A DNA stretch of 64,000 nt, taken from contig CM049320.1 in NCBI GenBank assembly GCA_026874595.1, positions 44,962,714-45,026,713 on the forward strand, written 5' to 3'. Numbering within the stretch: position 1 is the stretch's first letter; every line of letters starts with the position of its first letter. This DNA is from Sipunculus nudus (taxonomy: Eukaryota; Annelida; Sipuncula; Golfingiida; Sipunculidae). Position numbers and translations under genes: made by a program. The notes under the pieces are model-generated. The model was not told where the DNA came from, searched no databases, and was given only the letters and a program-made list of their open reading frames with translations. Shown here in pieces: positions 35,780 through 50,057 of this stretch.

Positions 35780-38700
35780 AATATGCGAGAAGAATTGATC
35801 GCTTATATGAATTTTTAACTTTGGTGTTTCCATGTGTCCTTCAACGTATATGCATGCGTATGTGCGTATATGTGCGTGAACACGGTGATATGTTTTAAAG
35901 TAATGCAGAATGGGCTTTTACAAAATCGCCCCCTTGTGACTCTAGCATATTTTTTTCATTTTAAAAACAGACACATTAAATATTCTTCTTAAAATAAATA
36001 AGTGATATAATTATTTATTTGAAAGTTAGCGAATTCCTGTGATTTTTTATGTATTTAAGTTTTTGTACTGTTCTTACTTTGGCTGAGAATATTTGCTACA
36101 ATAAAGTGCTGTGTGATACGTTTGTGTTTATTTGTTTTTTTATGCAAGTTTTATTCTTGACCTCTAAAATATTAGTTCCAATAATAAATAGTGATCTTCA
36201 AATGAATTTCTCTAACCCTAAACATTGAATATCACCCAGAAATACATTTAATTTGTACTTTATGAAATTGTCTTAATACGGCGAACACGACATCCCCCTC
36301 CCATAAATATTTACGTTCGTTAATAATAATTATAATGGTGTACACCATCCGTATGCAAGTGTGTATATATTCCTTTTTTAAATTGTTATTATTGCAATTT
36401 TAGTTACCATTTAGTAATTCTTTGATTCTTGATGCTGGAAATAACAATATTTAAAATTATACAGTACTTGAAGGAATTGTCTGATATGGCTGTATATTGC
36501 ACTTATGTATTTATTATTCATAAATGGGTAAATGTGTATTTAAGAGGGGTTTTAAAGAGTTATTTTACTATGTTGAACGCATTATTCCAAAATTTTATTG
36601 ATCTATAATAAGAAAGATTAATATAATAGATAAGGCTTGTAGAGTTTTATATCCAATATATATTTGATATGTATTACCAAAATGCTCAAGTAAATGCTAA
36701 AATGCAACATTTTCTTGGCGACGTCTTCACAGTATTATAAATAACTTTATAAACAACAAAATTCAAGCCGATATAGTCACCTAAAGAGAAAAATAAACTC
36801 TCAAGCAACACCATCTTTCATTATATAACCTTTTTCCTAAAATTATACTTTCCCTTTATATTTACAGAATATTTCCTTTGCTTATAATTTGCGTTAAATA
36901 TTGTAAATAGGCCTTTAAAAACTCTTAAATACACATTCATCCGTAATCATAGAAAGAACGGGACTAACTGCAGGCGGAATACTTGCAAAAAAATACATAT
37001 GTCAAAAATGTTTAATGTTTTAGATGTAACAATTCCGGAAGTATCTTGCTACAGTCCAGGACCCCGTGCGGTAAAACGATCGAAAACAAATTGGGTTCTA
37101 GTTGAATAATTACTTTCATCATGCCCTTGACTATGATATATTGATCATTTATAATATTTAAGTTTATTTTTGCAAAACTTAAATTAATTTGTACACCGTC
37201 CGCACGCGTTTTAGCATATATTTTATACAGTATGAATGTTCGTGCACGCGCGCGTGCTCGTATGCGCGCACGCGTTTTAGTAACAACCGGTGATTCCGGT
37301 TAAATGACGTCACATCTGCTTGATCCACTGTACAAATTAATTAGTCTTCCAGTTCATGCATATACGCGCACATGGGGAAACACACCTTTTTTTACGCATA
37401 TATATGTTAGCACAAACACATATATACGAGCACATGGAAACACAACTTTACTGCATGATGTCTGTCCTTACTTTCCTTGCTCAAACATGAGACTTATTTG
37501 ATAATTACAACAACATTCACTTTTTTAAAAGGATCACATTTTAATAAGACGTACTATATCAACCTTGATTTATAGGAAAATTCAAGTACGTCCGACTACG
37601 TAGTACGAGTAATGCCAATTTGCGGCAGGTCACCTATATTGCACTTTTACCGATTATCCTTGGATAAATTAAGGCGAAACATGCCCAGAGGAGTTCGACA
37701 AAAACAAGTCAATTTTTACTTAAAACTAATGCTCTATCTTCTTTTCGGCTATATCTTTTGAAATTCCTTAGGTAATTTCTTGGCTCGTTGAATATTCCAC
37801 GATTTCCTAAGAGGATCAGTAGATTCCGCGACACTCAAGGTGAAAGATGACGCCCACGTTTACAGTGGGCTGAGCCTATAGGTCACGTGGTCCTATTTGT
37901 TTACATGCCCTGGGGTCACCAAGCCCTGAACCTGAAGGAGAGTAGTAAATGGTCTGGCTTTCTCTGGTTGGCTCTAGCCATCATGTGCTGGAGCATCAAA
38001 AACACCCCATTGTTTGATTTTTTAGTATGTTAAGCATAATTCCCAATAAAATTGACAGTATTGGTCAATTTGTTTTAAATCTATGGCCAATCAAAGAGAT
38101 GTTGTCCAAATGCTTGTTTGGGACTGCTTGGTGGGGTATTTTGGGCTTCACTGCATTCGGGCCAGGATGGTTAAAAAAGGAGATACACAAGCCCCCTTTT
38201 TCTTGGTCAAGTTTGACTGAAGAAACAACAAATTCTCAGGTAAAAAAAAGTTTAATATCAGAATTTATTTTGAAAATTATTTAAAAGAGGCCCAAACCTC
38301 AGGTGTTTTATAGATGTTATATAGGGAAAATAAATACAACCACGTGTCCTTCACAAAAACCTGTCTTTACAATGTGGGTGATAATACAGGCTGATCGCTG
38401 CCACAAAATTGTGCCTGAACTGATATTCTGAGTCTTTTCAGCTTATTCAAGTACTATATTCTTTATTTCCAGGCTGTTTTTATGAGAAAAACTTGGTTTT
38501 GGAAAGCGGATTCCTGACAGGTAAGAAACATGAACTGTCACTCTTTCTTCATACCATAACAAGACTGAATTACAATTCTAGGGCTGATTTCAATAGGTAA
38601 ACAACACTTTTTGGTGCCAGATTTGTATCGGCATTTCACTGGGAGTGGTGTGGATGACTTTTAGGGTGAATGGCCGTATTGGGGGGGGGGGGGCAGAATG

Positions 38701-39165
38701 ATAAGGGAACAGGGGAACAAGTGGGGGGGGGGGGGTAGAAGAGAGGAATTAATTTTTTTCTACTTTTGGTTCATGACTGGGCATACACACACAAACATAT
38801 ATATATATATATATATATATGTAAATATATAATTATTTATTTATTAATAAACCCCCATTTGTTTGCCCCCCATTTATTTGCCAAATTTGATGTTGCCAAA
38901 TATCTTGACATACCATGTTTCTGTATATCATGTTTTATTTTTACATGGATTTTGTGCATGTTGACTCATTGCAAAAAAACATGGTGTTGTTAAAATGTGT
39001 CATTTGGTGAATTTTATGGCCTCACTGAATAAAAATCAATGGTATATGGCCAGTATGTGCAGTATTGTATAACAGCAGGCTCAAATAATTTCCCATGATT
39101 AGCATTTTCCTTATTTGACAGCATGGATTAACTGTCACCAGTAATTGTGTGGGTGTATATATATA

Positions 39166-39215
<50 letters not shown>

Positions 39216-40013
39216 TATGCATATATGTTCATATATATATGTTATATAGGGAAAATAAATACAACCACGTGTCCTATACGCACGATATCGTGTATATTGT
39301 GTACTGCATACACGATATCGTGTATATTGTGTGCTGCATACACGATATCGTGCGTACAATTTCTTATGTACACGAATTATCGTGTATATTGCTCCTTATA
39401 CGCAGGGAGTTTCGTGCACACAAAAAGTTGCATGCTCGTTTGTCTGCACACAAAAATACACGACTGTAGAAATACGGTGGTAGGTAGTGATAACCCGTAT
39501 TAACTATTATTTTCCAGTACTTGTTCAAAATAATAGCAAAATCAACACATCTTTCTTGCTTTGAGAATGGTATTATCCCCTCTGGCCAACCGATAACGTC
39601 TGCAATTTTGAGTTACCAGAACTAAAATTAATTCAGATTTAGCGTCAGAACCCTGATAATGTGTAAAAAAAAAATAAAGATAAATCAAAATTACATAAAA
39701 GAATGAGTCTGACACAAATGTGCTACCCGCCTAGTGCATGTCAAATGGAATTTCATAAAATAATGAAATAAGTTAGGGAAAATATAATTTATGCGGTGCA
39801 TTAGCAGGTCAGTTTATATTAAATTGGAATATCAGATCATAAAGTGTAGTTGGAGAGACGCAGTTAATAATATTTGGTAAAGTTGTCAGCTCTTGTTGTC
39901 ATCATGTTTGTTTCCACCCGTGCTGACGACGCTGGTGAATTATTCAATAGTATTTTATTTATTATGTAAGTAAATGGACTTACTGTACAAAGATTTATTA
40001 TAATTAGATGACA

Positions 40014-40213
40014 GAAGGTTCTAGAGAATTCAGGTAATGTGTAATTTCCAATAGGTAAATTCTAGAAAATCACGTAGGTGCCAGTCTTGACAAGAAACGA
40101 CTTGATTATTCTAGAGGCTTCTAGAAGTTTCGGTTACCCAGGTGTCAAGGCCGGTCTAGAAAGGGGTGAATGAATTTGTAAGCTAGCGTCAACTGGTGAC
40201 GGGTCGTTATATA
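40014..40213 (+). promoter_or_regulatory. Heat-shock-type promoter of B6
   Basis: Element a starts at 40014 and TATATA is at 40208-40213; elements are intact. Confidence 0.6.
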
Positions 40214-41362
40214 GTTGAACACTGAGCGGGATAAATAAAAAATATTGCTCAATAGCCCTACTTATCCATAATTTTGCCAAGAGCTGATGTGTTTACATAG
40301 AGAACAAGCCGCCATGATTACATTAAGTGACCCACAGTCCTTTGCAACGGGATTTAGACTGGGAACCCGCTCTGATCTTATCGCTGTTTGAACTGGAAAA
40401 AGCGGGCGATAACAAATGTCAGTGGCGGGTACCAGTCGATCAACGTCCGCTCATTACAAATTCCTGTATATTGTTATGTTTAAATCACCGCGGGCTTACA
40501 AGGATCGTTAGGGATTAAATTTCATTAATATATTAAGGTAAGAACGTGGTAAAGTTGCCAGAAAGACTTATTTACTACCAAAGACATTCACTAACGGATG
40601 CATTTTGGTGTGTATATTGAGTAGTTTTAAGAGTTTTTTTTGGTGCCTTCTACCAGTGTCTACCATTTCACCATTACAAGGCCTAACTGTACAGGCCATT
40701 CCCACAACTGTGATCGTATCACAGTTGTGGATCCGCAACAAGTGCCATGCAAATCCGTCTTGCGATGTACGGAGGACGTTTGACAGCCGTACTCGGCAGG
40801 CAAGTTGCACTTTTACCCTCATTGCGTGCGACGTTGCGTCTTAGACCACGAATTTTCTTCCCATTGTACCTAAAAAATTGCACGTGTCACTAGCGAACTT
40901 CTTACGTACTCCTTGCTGGTGGAGCAAGTTGCACTTGCGCTTCGTTGTTCGCGGAGAATTTGTAATATCTGTTGGACATGTCCAAAATTGTCCGTACGTG
41001 CTTACGGGCTGTCTACGACCTCGAAATTTCGCTAGATAGACTTGCGTGGCACGTAAGATTCTACATAAAATTTGAACGAACAGTCCGTAGGAGCCCGCAC
41101 GGCCGGTTGTGACCTAGGCTTATGGAGAGTGACGTTTGCCAGTGCCCTTCAGACGCAGTCTCCGTGCCCCATGTACAGAATTACGATAGTCTAGGAACAC
41201 AACGCGTTTATACACACACACGGACATCGACTTCACACAGAGATGATCCACACTCGGGGAACCAAAAATTTAACCGCTATTCCCGGCAAGAGCCCAGGTC
41301 ACTTGGCGTGAGCGAACAGGCAGGTCGCAAGGCCGTAATTATATAAAAGTCTGTTTATTCAG

Positions 41363-41437
<75 letters not shown>

Positions 41438-41695
41438 TCAATAAATGTAAGGTTTAATTGCAGTTTAAGAGTTCAGTAAAACAGTCCAGACTTAGGCTTG
41501 GCAGGCTGCGGGTCGGTCGGTGTCCATGTCCAAATAAAAAAAAAAATATAGAAAACCGGTTCTCAAATGGAAATCAATATGAGACAAAGCAACCAAGGCA
41601 ACCAACGCAATTTATCACTGCAAGGCAATTCATGACCTGATATTATACGATACCGTAACATTATGAATATTGTATTTTTGGAGCCGTTATATATA

Positions 41696-41748
<53 letters not shown>

Positions 41749-41752
<4 letters not shown>

Positions 41753-42242
41753 ACGGATTTACCCTCCAGACTTGTGTTTGGGAGGGAATCCTAGACCTGT
41801 CAATTTAGTCAAGGGGAATTCCCCGTGGCTAGCCAGCCCTGCTTGGCGTATGGCTGGACTTAAGTAACTTGAGCAGGGGATACCCTGGTGATCAGGTGAC
41901 CAAGTCTTGTCTCGCTTTCTCTGGTATACGCTTCTGGACTGATAAGACGGTTTCTGTAGCTCTCATTTAGTATGTGACATAAATCAGCTTACATAGTATT
42001 TAATAAGTAGTCTTGTAGGTATCACTTTTAAGTTTAGGTCTTCATATAGTCTTAGTTAATAGTTACAATATTCTGACTGTTCATGTTAAACATATACTTC
42101 ATTCTCCATTTTAGATTTGTCACTTGTAAGTTTTATCATTAATATACTCAGTGATCAAATTATGTACGAGTTCTGTCCTAGTTCCGCAATCAGAGGTATA
42201 TGGAAGTAAATATATCAATTTAATTACAAGACCCATTCCTGT

Positions 42243-42246
<4 letters not shown>
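41749..42246. mobile_element. Solo-LTR-like element in B6 (498 bp)
   Basis: Carries CATTTAGTATG; the left (TA)n has a TTTATA interruption. Confidence 0.5.
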
Positions 42247-42299
<53 letters not shown>

Positions 42300-45200
42300 A
42301 ATATGCGAGAAGAATTGATCGCTTATATGAATTTTTAACTTTGGTGTTTCCATGTGTCCTTCAACGTATATGCATGCGTATGTGCGTATATGTGCGTGAA
42401 CACGGTGATATGTTTTAAAGTAATGCGGAATGGGCTTTTACAAAATCGCCCCCTTGTGACTCTAGCATATTTTTTTCATTTTAAAAACAGACACATTAAA
42501 TATTCTTCTTAAAATAAATAAGTGATATAATTATTTATTTGAAAGTTAGCGAATTCCTGTGATTTTTTATGTATTTAAGTTTTTGTACTGTTCTTACTTT
42601 GGCTGAGAATATTTGCTACAATAAAGTGCTGTGTGATACGTTTGTGTTTATTTGTTTTTTTATGCAAGTTTTATTCTTGACCTCTAAAATATTAGTTCCA
42701 ATAATAAATAGTGATCTTCAAATGAATTTCTCTAACCCTAAACATTGAATATCACCCAGAAATACATTTAATTTGTACTTTATGAAATTGTCTTAATACG
42801 GCGAACACGACATCCCCCTCCCATAAATATTTACGTTCGTTAATAATAATTATAATGGTGTACACCATCCGTATGCAAGTGTGTATATATTCCTTTTTTA
42901 AATTGTTATTATTGCAATTTTAGTTACCATTTAGTAATTCTTTGATTCTTGATGCTGGAAATAACAATATTTAAAATTATACAGTACTTGAAGGAATTGT
43001 CTGATATGGCTGTATATTGCACTTATGTATTTATTATTCATAAATGGGTAAATGTGTATTTAAGAGGGGTTTTAAAGAGTTATTTTACTATGTTGAACGC
43101 ATTATTCCAAAATTTTATTGATCTATAATAAGAAAGATTAATATAATAGATAAGGCTTGTAGAGTTTTATATCCAATATATATTTGATATGTATTACCAA
43201 AATGCTCCAGTAAATGCTAAAATGCAACATTTTCTTGGCGACGTCTTCACAGTATTATAAATAACTTTATAAACAACAAAATTCAAGCCGATATAGTCAC
43301 CTAAGGAGAAAAATAAACTCTCAAGCAACACCATCTTTCATTATATAACCTTTTTCCTAAAATTATACTTTCCCTTTATATTTACAGAATATTTCCTTTG
43401 CTTATAATTTGCGTTAAATATTGTAAATAGGCCTTTAAAAACTCTTAAATACACATTCATCCGTAATCATAGAAAGAACGGGACTAACTGCAGGCGGAAT
43501 ACTTGCAAAAAAAATACATATGTCAAAAATGTCTAATGTTTTAGATGTAACAATTCCGGAAGTATCTTGCTACAGTCCAGGACCCCGTGCGGTAAAACGA
43601 TCGAAAACAAATTGGGTTCTAGTTGAATAATTACTTTCATTATGCCCTTGACTATGATATATTGATCATTTATAATATTTAAGTTTATTTTTGCAAAACT
43701 TAAATTAATTTGTACACCGTCCGCACGCGTTTTAGCATATATTTTATACAGTATGAATGTTCGTGCACGCGCGCGTGCTCGTATGCGCGCACGCGTTTTA
43801 GTAACAACCGGTGATTCCGGTTAAATGACGTCACATCTGCTTGATCCACTGTACAAATTAATTAGTCTTCCAGTTCATGCATATACGCGCACATGGGGAA
43901 ACACACCTTTTTTTACGCATATATATGTTAGCACAAACACATATATACGAGCACATGGAAACACAACTTTACTGCATGATGTCTGTCCTTACTTTCCTTG
44001 CTCAAACATGAGACTTATTTGATAATTACAACAACATTCACTTTTTTAAAAGGATCACATTTTAATAAGACGTACTATATCAACCTTGATTTATAGGAAA
44101 ATTCAAGTACGTCCGACTACGTAGTACGAGTAATGCCAATTTGCGGCAGGTCACCTATATTGCACTTTTACCGATTATCCTTGGATAAATTAAGGCGAAA
44201 CATGCCCAGAGGAGTTCGACAAAAACAAGTCAATTTTTACTTAAAACTAATGCTCTATCTTCTTTTCGGCTATATCTTTTGAAATTCCTTAGGTAATTTC
44301 TTGGCTCGTTGAATATTCCACGATTTCCTAAGAGGATCAGTAGATTCCGCGACACTCAGGGTGAAAGATGACGCCCACGTTTACAGTGGGCTGAGCCTAT
44401 AGGTCACGTGGTCCTATTTGTTTACATGCCCTGGGGTCACCAAGCCCTGAACCTGAAGGAGAGTAGTAAATGGTCTGGCTTTCTCTGGTTGGCTCTAGCC
44501 ATCATGTGCTGGAGCATCAAAAACACCCCATTGTTTGATTTTTAAGTATGTTAAGCATAATTCCCAATAAAATTGACAGTATTGGTCAATTTGTTTTAAA
44601 TCTATGGCCAATCAAAGAGATGTTGTCCAAATGCTTGTTTGGGACTGCTTGGTGGGGTATTTTGGGCTTCACTGCATTCGGGCCAGGATGGTTAAAAAAG
44701 GAGATACACAAGCCCCCTTTTTCTTGGTCAAGTTTGACTGAAGAAACAACAAATTCTCAGGTAAAAAAAAGTTTAATATCAGAATTTATTTTGAAAATTA
44801 TTTAAAAGAGGCCCAAACCTCAGGTGTTTTATAGATGTTATATAGGGAAAATAAATACAACCACGTGTCCTTCACAAAAACCTGTCTTTACAATGTGGGT
44901 GATAATACAGGCTGATCGCTGCCACAAAATTGTGCCTGAACTGATATTCTGAGTCTTTTCAGCTTATTCAAGTACTATATTCTTTATTTCCAGGCTGTTT
45001 TTATGAGAAAAACTTGGTTTTGGAAAGCGGATTCCTGACAGGTAAGAAACATGAACTGTCACTCTTTCTTCATACCATAACAAGACTGAATTACAATTCT
45101 AGGGCTGATTTCAATAGGTAAACAACACTTTTTGGTGCCAGATTTGTATCGGCATTTCACTGGGAGTGGTGTGGATGACTTTTAGGGTGAATGGCCGTAT

Positions 45201-45688
45201 TGGGGGGGGGGGGGGCAGAATGATAAGGGAACAGGGGAACAAGTGGGGGGGGGGGGGGTAGAAGAGAGGAATTAATTTTTTTCTACTTTTGGTTCATGAC
45301 TGGGCATACACACACAAACATATATATATATATATATATATATGTAAATATATAATTATTTATTTATTAATAAACCCCCATTTGTTTGCCCCCCATTTAT
45401 TTGCCAAATTTGATGTTGCCAAATATCTTGACATACCATGTTTCTGTATATCATGTTTTATTTTTACATGGATTTTGTGCATGTTGACTCATTGCAAAAA
45501 AACATGGTGTTGTTAAAATGTGTCATTTGGTGAATTTTATGGCCTCACTGAATAAAAATCAATGGTATATGGCCAGTATGTGCAGTATTGTATAACAGCA
45601 GGCTCAAATAATTTCCCATGATTAGCATTTTCCTTATTTGACAGCATGGATTAACTGTCACCAGTAATTGTGTGGGTGTATATATATA

Positions 45689-45742
<54 letters not shown>

Positions 45743-46540
45743 TATGCATATATGTTCATATATATATGTTATATAGGGAAAATAAATACAACCACGTGTC
45801 CTATACGCACGATATCGTGTATATTGTGTACTGCATACACGATATCGTGTATATTGTGTGCTGCATACACGATATCGTGCGTACAATTTCTTATGTACAC
45901 GAATTATCGTGTATATTGCTCCTTATACGCAGGGAGTTTCGTGCACACAAAAAGTTGCATGCTCGTTTGTCTGCACACAAAAATACACGACTGTAGAAAT
46001 ACGGTGGTAGGTAGTGATAACCCGTATTAACTATTATTTTCCAGTACTTGTTCAAAATAATAGCAAAATCAACACATCTTTCTTGCTTTGAGAATGGTAT
46101 TATCCCCTCTGGCCAACCGATAACGTCTGCAATTTTGAGTTACCAGAACTAAAATTAATTCAGATTTAGCGTCAGAACCCTGATAATGTGTAAAAAAAAA
46201 ATAAAGATAAATCAAAATTACATAAAAGAATGAGTCTGACACAAATGTGCTACCCGCCTAGTGCATGTCAAATGGAATTTCATAAAATAATGAAATAAGT
46301 TAGGGAAAATATAATTTATGCGGTGCATTAGCAGGTCAGTTTATATTAAATTGGAATATCAGATCATAAAGTGTAGTTGGAGAGACGCAGTTAATAATAT
46401 TTGGTAAAGTTGTCAGCTCTTGTTGTCATCATGTTTGTTTGCACCCGTGCTGACGACGCTGGTGAATTATTCAATAGTATTTTATTTATTATGTAAGTAA
46501 ATGGACTTACTGTACAAAGATTTATTATAATTAGATGACA

Positions 46541-46740
46541 GAAGGTTCTAGAGAATTCAGGTAATGTGTAATTTCCAATAGGTAAATTCTAGAAAATCAC
46601 GTAGGTGCCAGTCTTGACAAGAAACGACTTGATTATTCTAGAGGCTTCTAGAAGTTTCGGTTACCCAGGTGTCAAGGCCGGTCTAGAAAGGGGTGAATGA
46701 ATTTGTAAGCTAGCGTCAACTGGTGACGGGTCGTTATATA
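46541..46740 (+). promoter_or_regulatory. Heat-shock-type promoter of B7
   Basis: Element a starts at 46541 and TATATA is at 46735-46740; elements are intact. Confidence 0.6.
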
Positions 46741-47888
46741 GTTGAACACTGAGCGGGATAAATAAAAAATATTGCTCAATAGCCCTACTTATCCATAATT
46801 TTGCCAAGAGCTGATGTGTTTACATAGAGAACAAGCCGCCATGATTACATTAAGTGACCCACAGTCGTTTGCAACGGGATTTAGACTGGGAACCCGCTCT
46901 GATCTTATCGCTGTTTGAACTGGAAAAAGCGGGCGATAACAAATGTCAGTGGCGGGTACCAGTCGATCAACGTCCGCTCATTACAAATTCCTGTATATTG
47001 TTATGTTTAAATCACCGCGGGCTTACAAGGATCGTTAGGGATTAAATTTCATTAATATATTAAGGTAAGAACGTGGTAAAGTTGCCAGAAAGACTTATTT
47101 ACTACCAAAGACATTCACTAACGGATGCATTTTGGTGTGTATATTGAGTAGTTTTAAGAGTTTTTTTGGTGCCTTCTACCAGTGTCTACCATTTCACCAT
47201 TACAAGGCCTAACTGTACAGGCCATTCCCACAACTGTGATCGTATCACAGTTGTGGATCCGCAACAAGTGCCATGCAAATCCGTCTTGCGATGTACGGAG
47301 GACGTTTGACAGCCGTACTCGGCAGGCAAGTTGCACTTTTACCCTCATTGCGTGCGACGTTGCGTCTTAGACCACGAATTTTCTTCCCATTGTACCTAAA
47401 AAATTGCACGTGTCACTAGCGAACTTCTTACGTACTCCTTGCTGGTGGAGCAAGTTGCACTTGCGCTTCGTTGTTCGCGGAGAATTTGTAATATCTGTTG
47501 GACATGTCCAAAATTGTCCGTACGTGCTTACGGGCTGTCTACGACCTCGAAATTTCGCAAGATAGACTTGCGTGGCACGTAAGATTCTACATAAAATTTG
47601 AACGAACAGTCCGTAGGAGCCCGCACGGCCGGTTGTGACCTAGGCTTATGGAGAGTGACGTTTGCCAGTGCCCTTCAGACGAAGTCTCCGTGCCCCATGT
47701 ACAGAATTACGATAGTCTAGGAACACAACGCGTTTATACACACACACGGACATCGACTTCACACAGAGATGATCCACACTCGGGGAACCAAAAATTTAAC
47801 CGCTATTCCCGGCAAGAGCCCAGGTCACTTGGCGTGAGCGAACAGGCAGGTCGCAAGGCCGTAATTATATAAAAGTCTGTTTATTCAG

Positions 47889-47952
<64 letters not shown>

Positions 47953-48217
47953 GCATCAATAAATGTAAGGTTTAATTGCAGTTTAAGAGTTCAGTAAAAC
48001 AGTCCAGACTTAGGCTTGGCAGGCTGCGGGTCGGTCGGTGTCCATGTCCAAATAAAAAAAAAAATATAGAAAACCGGTTCTCAAATGGAAATCAATATGA
48101 GACAAAGCAACCAAGGCAACCAACGCAATTTATCACTGCAAGGCAATTCATGACCTGATATTATACGATACCGTAACATTATGAATATTGTATTTTTGGA
48201 GCCGTTATATATATATT

Positions 48218-48256
<39 letters not shown>

Positions 48257-48264
48257 ATATATAT

Positions 48265-48758
48265 TGTTACGGATTTACCCTCCAGACTTGTGTTTGGGAG
48301 GGAATCCTAGACCTGTCAATTTAGTCAAGGGGAATTCCCCGTGGCTAGCCAGCCCTGCTTGGCGTATGGCTGGACTTAAGTAACTTGAGCAGGGGATACC
48401 CTGGTGATCAGGTGACCAAGTCTTGTCTCGCTTTCTCTGGTATACGCTTCTGGACTGATAAGACGGTTTCTGTAGCTCTCATTTAGTATGTGACATAAAT
48501 CAGCTTACATAGTATTTAATAAGTAGTCTTGTAGGTATCACTTTTAAGTTTAGGTCTTCATATAGTCTTAGTTAATAGTTACAATATTCTGACTGTTCAT
48601 GTTAAACATATACTTCATTCTCCATTTTAGATTTGTCACTTGTAAGTTTTATCATTAATATACTCAGTGATCAAATTATGTACGAGTTCTGTCCTAGTTC
48701 CGCAATCAGAGGTATATGGAAGTAAATATATCAATTTAATTACAAGACCCATTCCTGT

Positions 48759-48762
<4 letters not shown>
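48265..48762. mobile_element. Solo-LTR-like element in B7 (498 bp)
   Basis: Carries CATTTAGTATG. The left flank has two TTTATA interruptions and the right (TA)n tract is comparatively short. Confidence 0.5.
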
Positions 48763-48809
<47 letters not shown>

Positions 48810-50055
48810 AATATGCGAGAAGAATTGATCGCTTATATGAATTTTTAACTTTGGTGTTTCCATGTGTCCTTCAACGTATATGCATGCGTATGTGCGTATA
48901 TGTGCGTGAACACGGTGATATGTTTTAAAGTAATGCAGAATGGGCTTTTACAAAATCGCCCCCTTGTGACTCTAGCATATTTTTTTCATTTTAAAAACAG
49001 ACACATTAAATATTCTTCTTAAAATAAATAAGTGATATAATTATTTATTTGAAAGTTAGCGAATTCCTGTGATTTTTTATGTATTTAAGTTTTTGTACTG
49101 TTCTTACTTTGGCTGAGAATATTTGCTACAATAAAGTGCTGTGTGATACATTTGTGTTTATTTGTTTTTTTATGCAAGTTTTATTCTTGACCTCTAAAAT
49201 ATTAGTTCCAATAATAAATAGTGATCTTCAAATGAATTTCTCTAACCCTAAACATTGAATATCACCCAGAAATACATTTAATTTGTACTTTATGAAATTG
49301 TCTTAATACGGCGAACACGACATCCCCCTCCCATAAATATTTACGTTCGTTAATAATAATTATAATGGTGTACACCATCCGTATGCAAGTGTGTATATAT
49401 TCCTTTTTTAAATTGTTATTATTGCAATTTTAGTTACCATTTAGTAATTCTTTGATTCTTGATGCTGGAAATAACAATATTTAAAATTATACAGTACTTG
49501 AAGGAATTGTCTGATATGGCTGTATATTGCACTTATGTATTTATTATTCATAAATGGGTAAATGTGTATTTAAGAGGGGTTTTAAAGAGTTATTTTACTA
49601 TGTTGAACGCATTATTCCAAAATTTTATTGATCTATAATAAGAAAGATTAATATAATAGATAAGGCTTGTAGAGTTTTATATCCAATATATATTTGATAT
49701 GTATTACCAAAATGCTCCAGTAAATGCTAAAATGCAACATTTTCTTGGCGACGTCTTCACAGTATTATAAATAACTTTATAAACAACAAAATTCAAGCCG
49801 ATATAGTCACCTAAGGAGAAAAATAAACTCTCAAGCAACACCATCTTTCATTATATAACCTTTTTCCTAAAATTATACTTTCCCTTTATATTTACAGAAT
49901 ATTTCCTTTGCTTATAATTTGCGTTAAATATTGTAAATAGGCCTTTAAAAACTCTTAAATACACATTCATCCGTAATCATAGAAAGAACGGGACTAACTG
50001 CAGGCGGAATACTTGCAAAAAAAATACATATGTCAAAAATGTCTAATGTTTTAGA

Positions 50056-50057
50056 TT
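50056..50057. other. 66-bp deletion junction in U10
   Basis: TTTTAGAT runs directly into TGGGTTCTAG. The missing interval (from GTAACAATTCC to AACAAAT in other units) is about 66 bp. Only AT is shared at the breakpoints. Confidence 0.9.

Larger units (their letters stand above)
33311..36967. repeat. Module B copy B5 (3657 bp), type I
   Basis: Type I throughout, except CAGTCGTTTGC near 33858, which is the type II state; its neighbour B6 has the type I state there. Private change: GTTGTGATCATG near 33420. The poly(A) signal is at 36100-36105. Confidence 0.9.
33002..39477. repeat. Array unit U8, long A+B type (6476 bp)
   Basis: Contains B5 (type I), paired with B3 by CCTAAAGAG. It has an A-to-T change near 38022 (TTTTTTAGTATG), which removes the stop that ends a 39-codon frame in the other units. 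Confidence 0.95.
39788..43487. repeat. Module B copy B6 (3700 bp), type II
   Basis: Type II with the type I state CAGTCCTTTGC near 40335. The hairpin arm near 41031 is altered (CGCTAG instead of CGCAAG). The poly(A) signal is at 42620-42625. Confidence 0.9.
39478..46004. repeat. Array unit U9, long A+B type (6527 bp)
   Basis: Contains B6 (type II). The A head has the same type II marker set as U7, supporting the equivalence U6-U7 = U8-U9. Both poly-G tracts are 14 bp. Confidence 0.95.
46315..49997. repeat. Module B copy B7 (3683 bp), type II
   Basis: Type II. The (TA)n tract before the LTR-like element has two TTTATA interruptions (near 48217 and 48241). The poly(A) signal is at 49130-49135. 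Confidence 0.9.
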
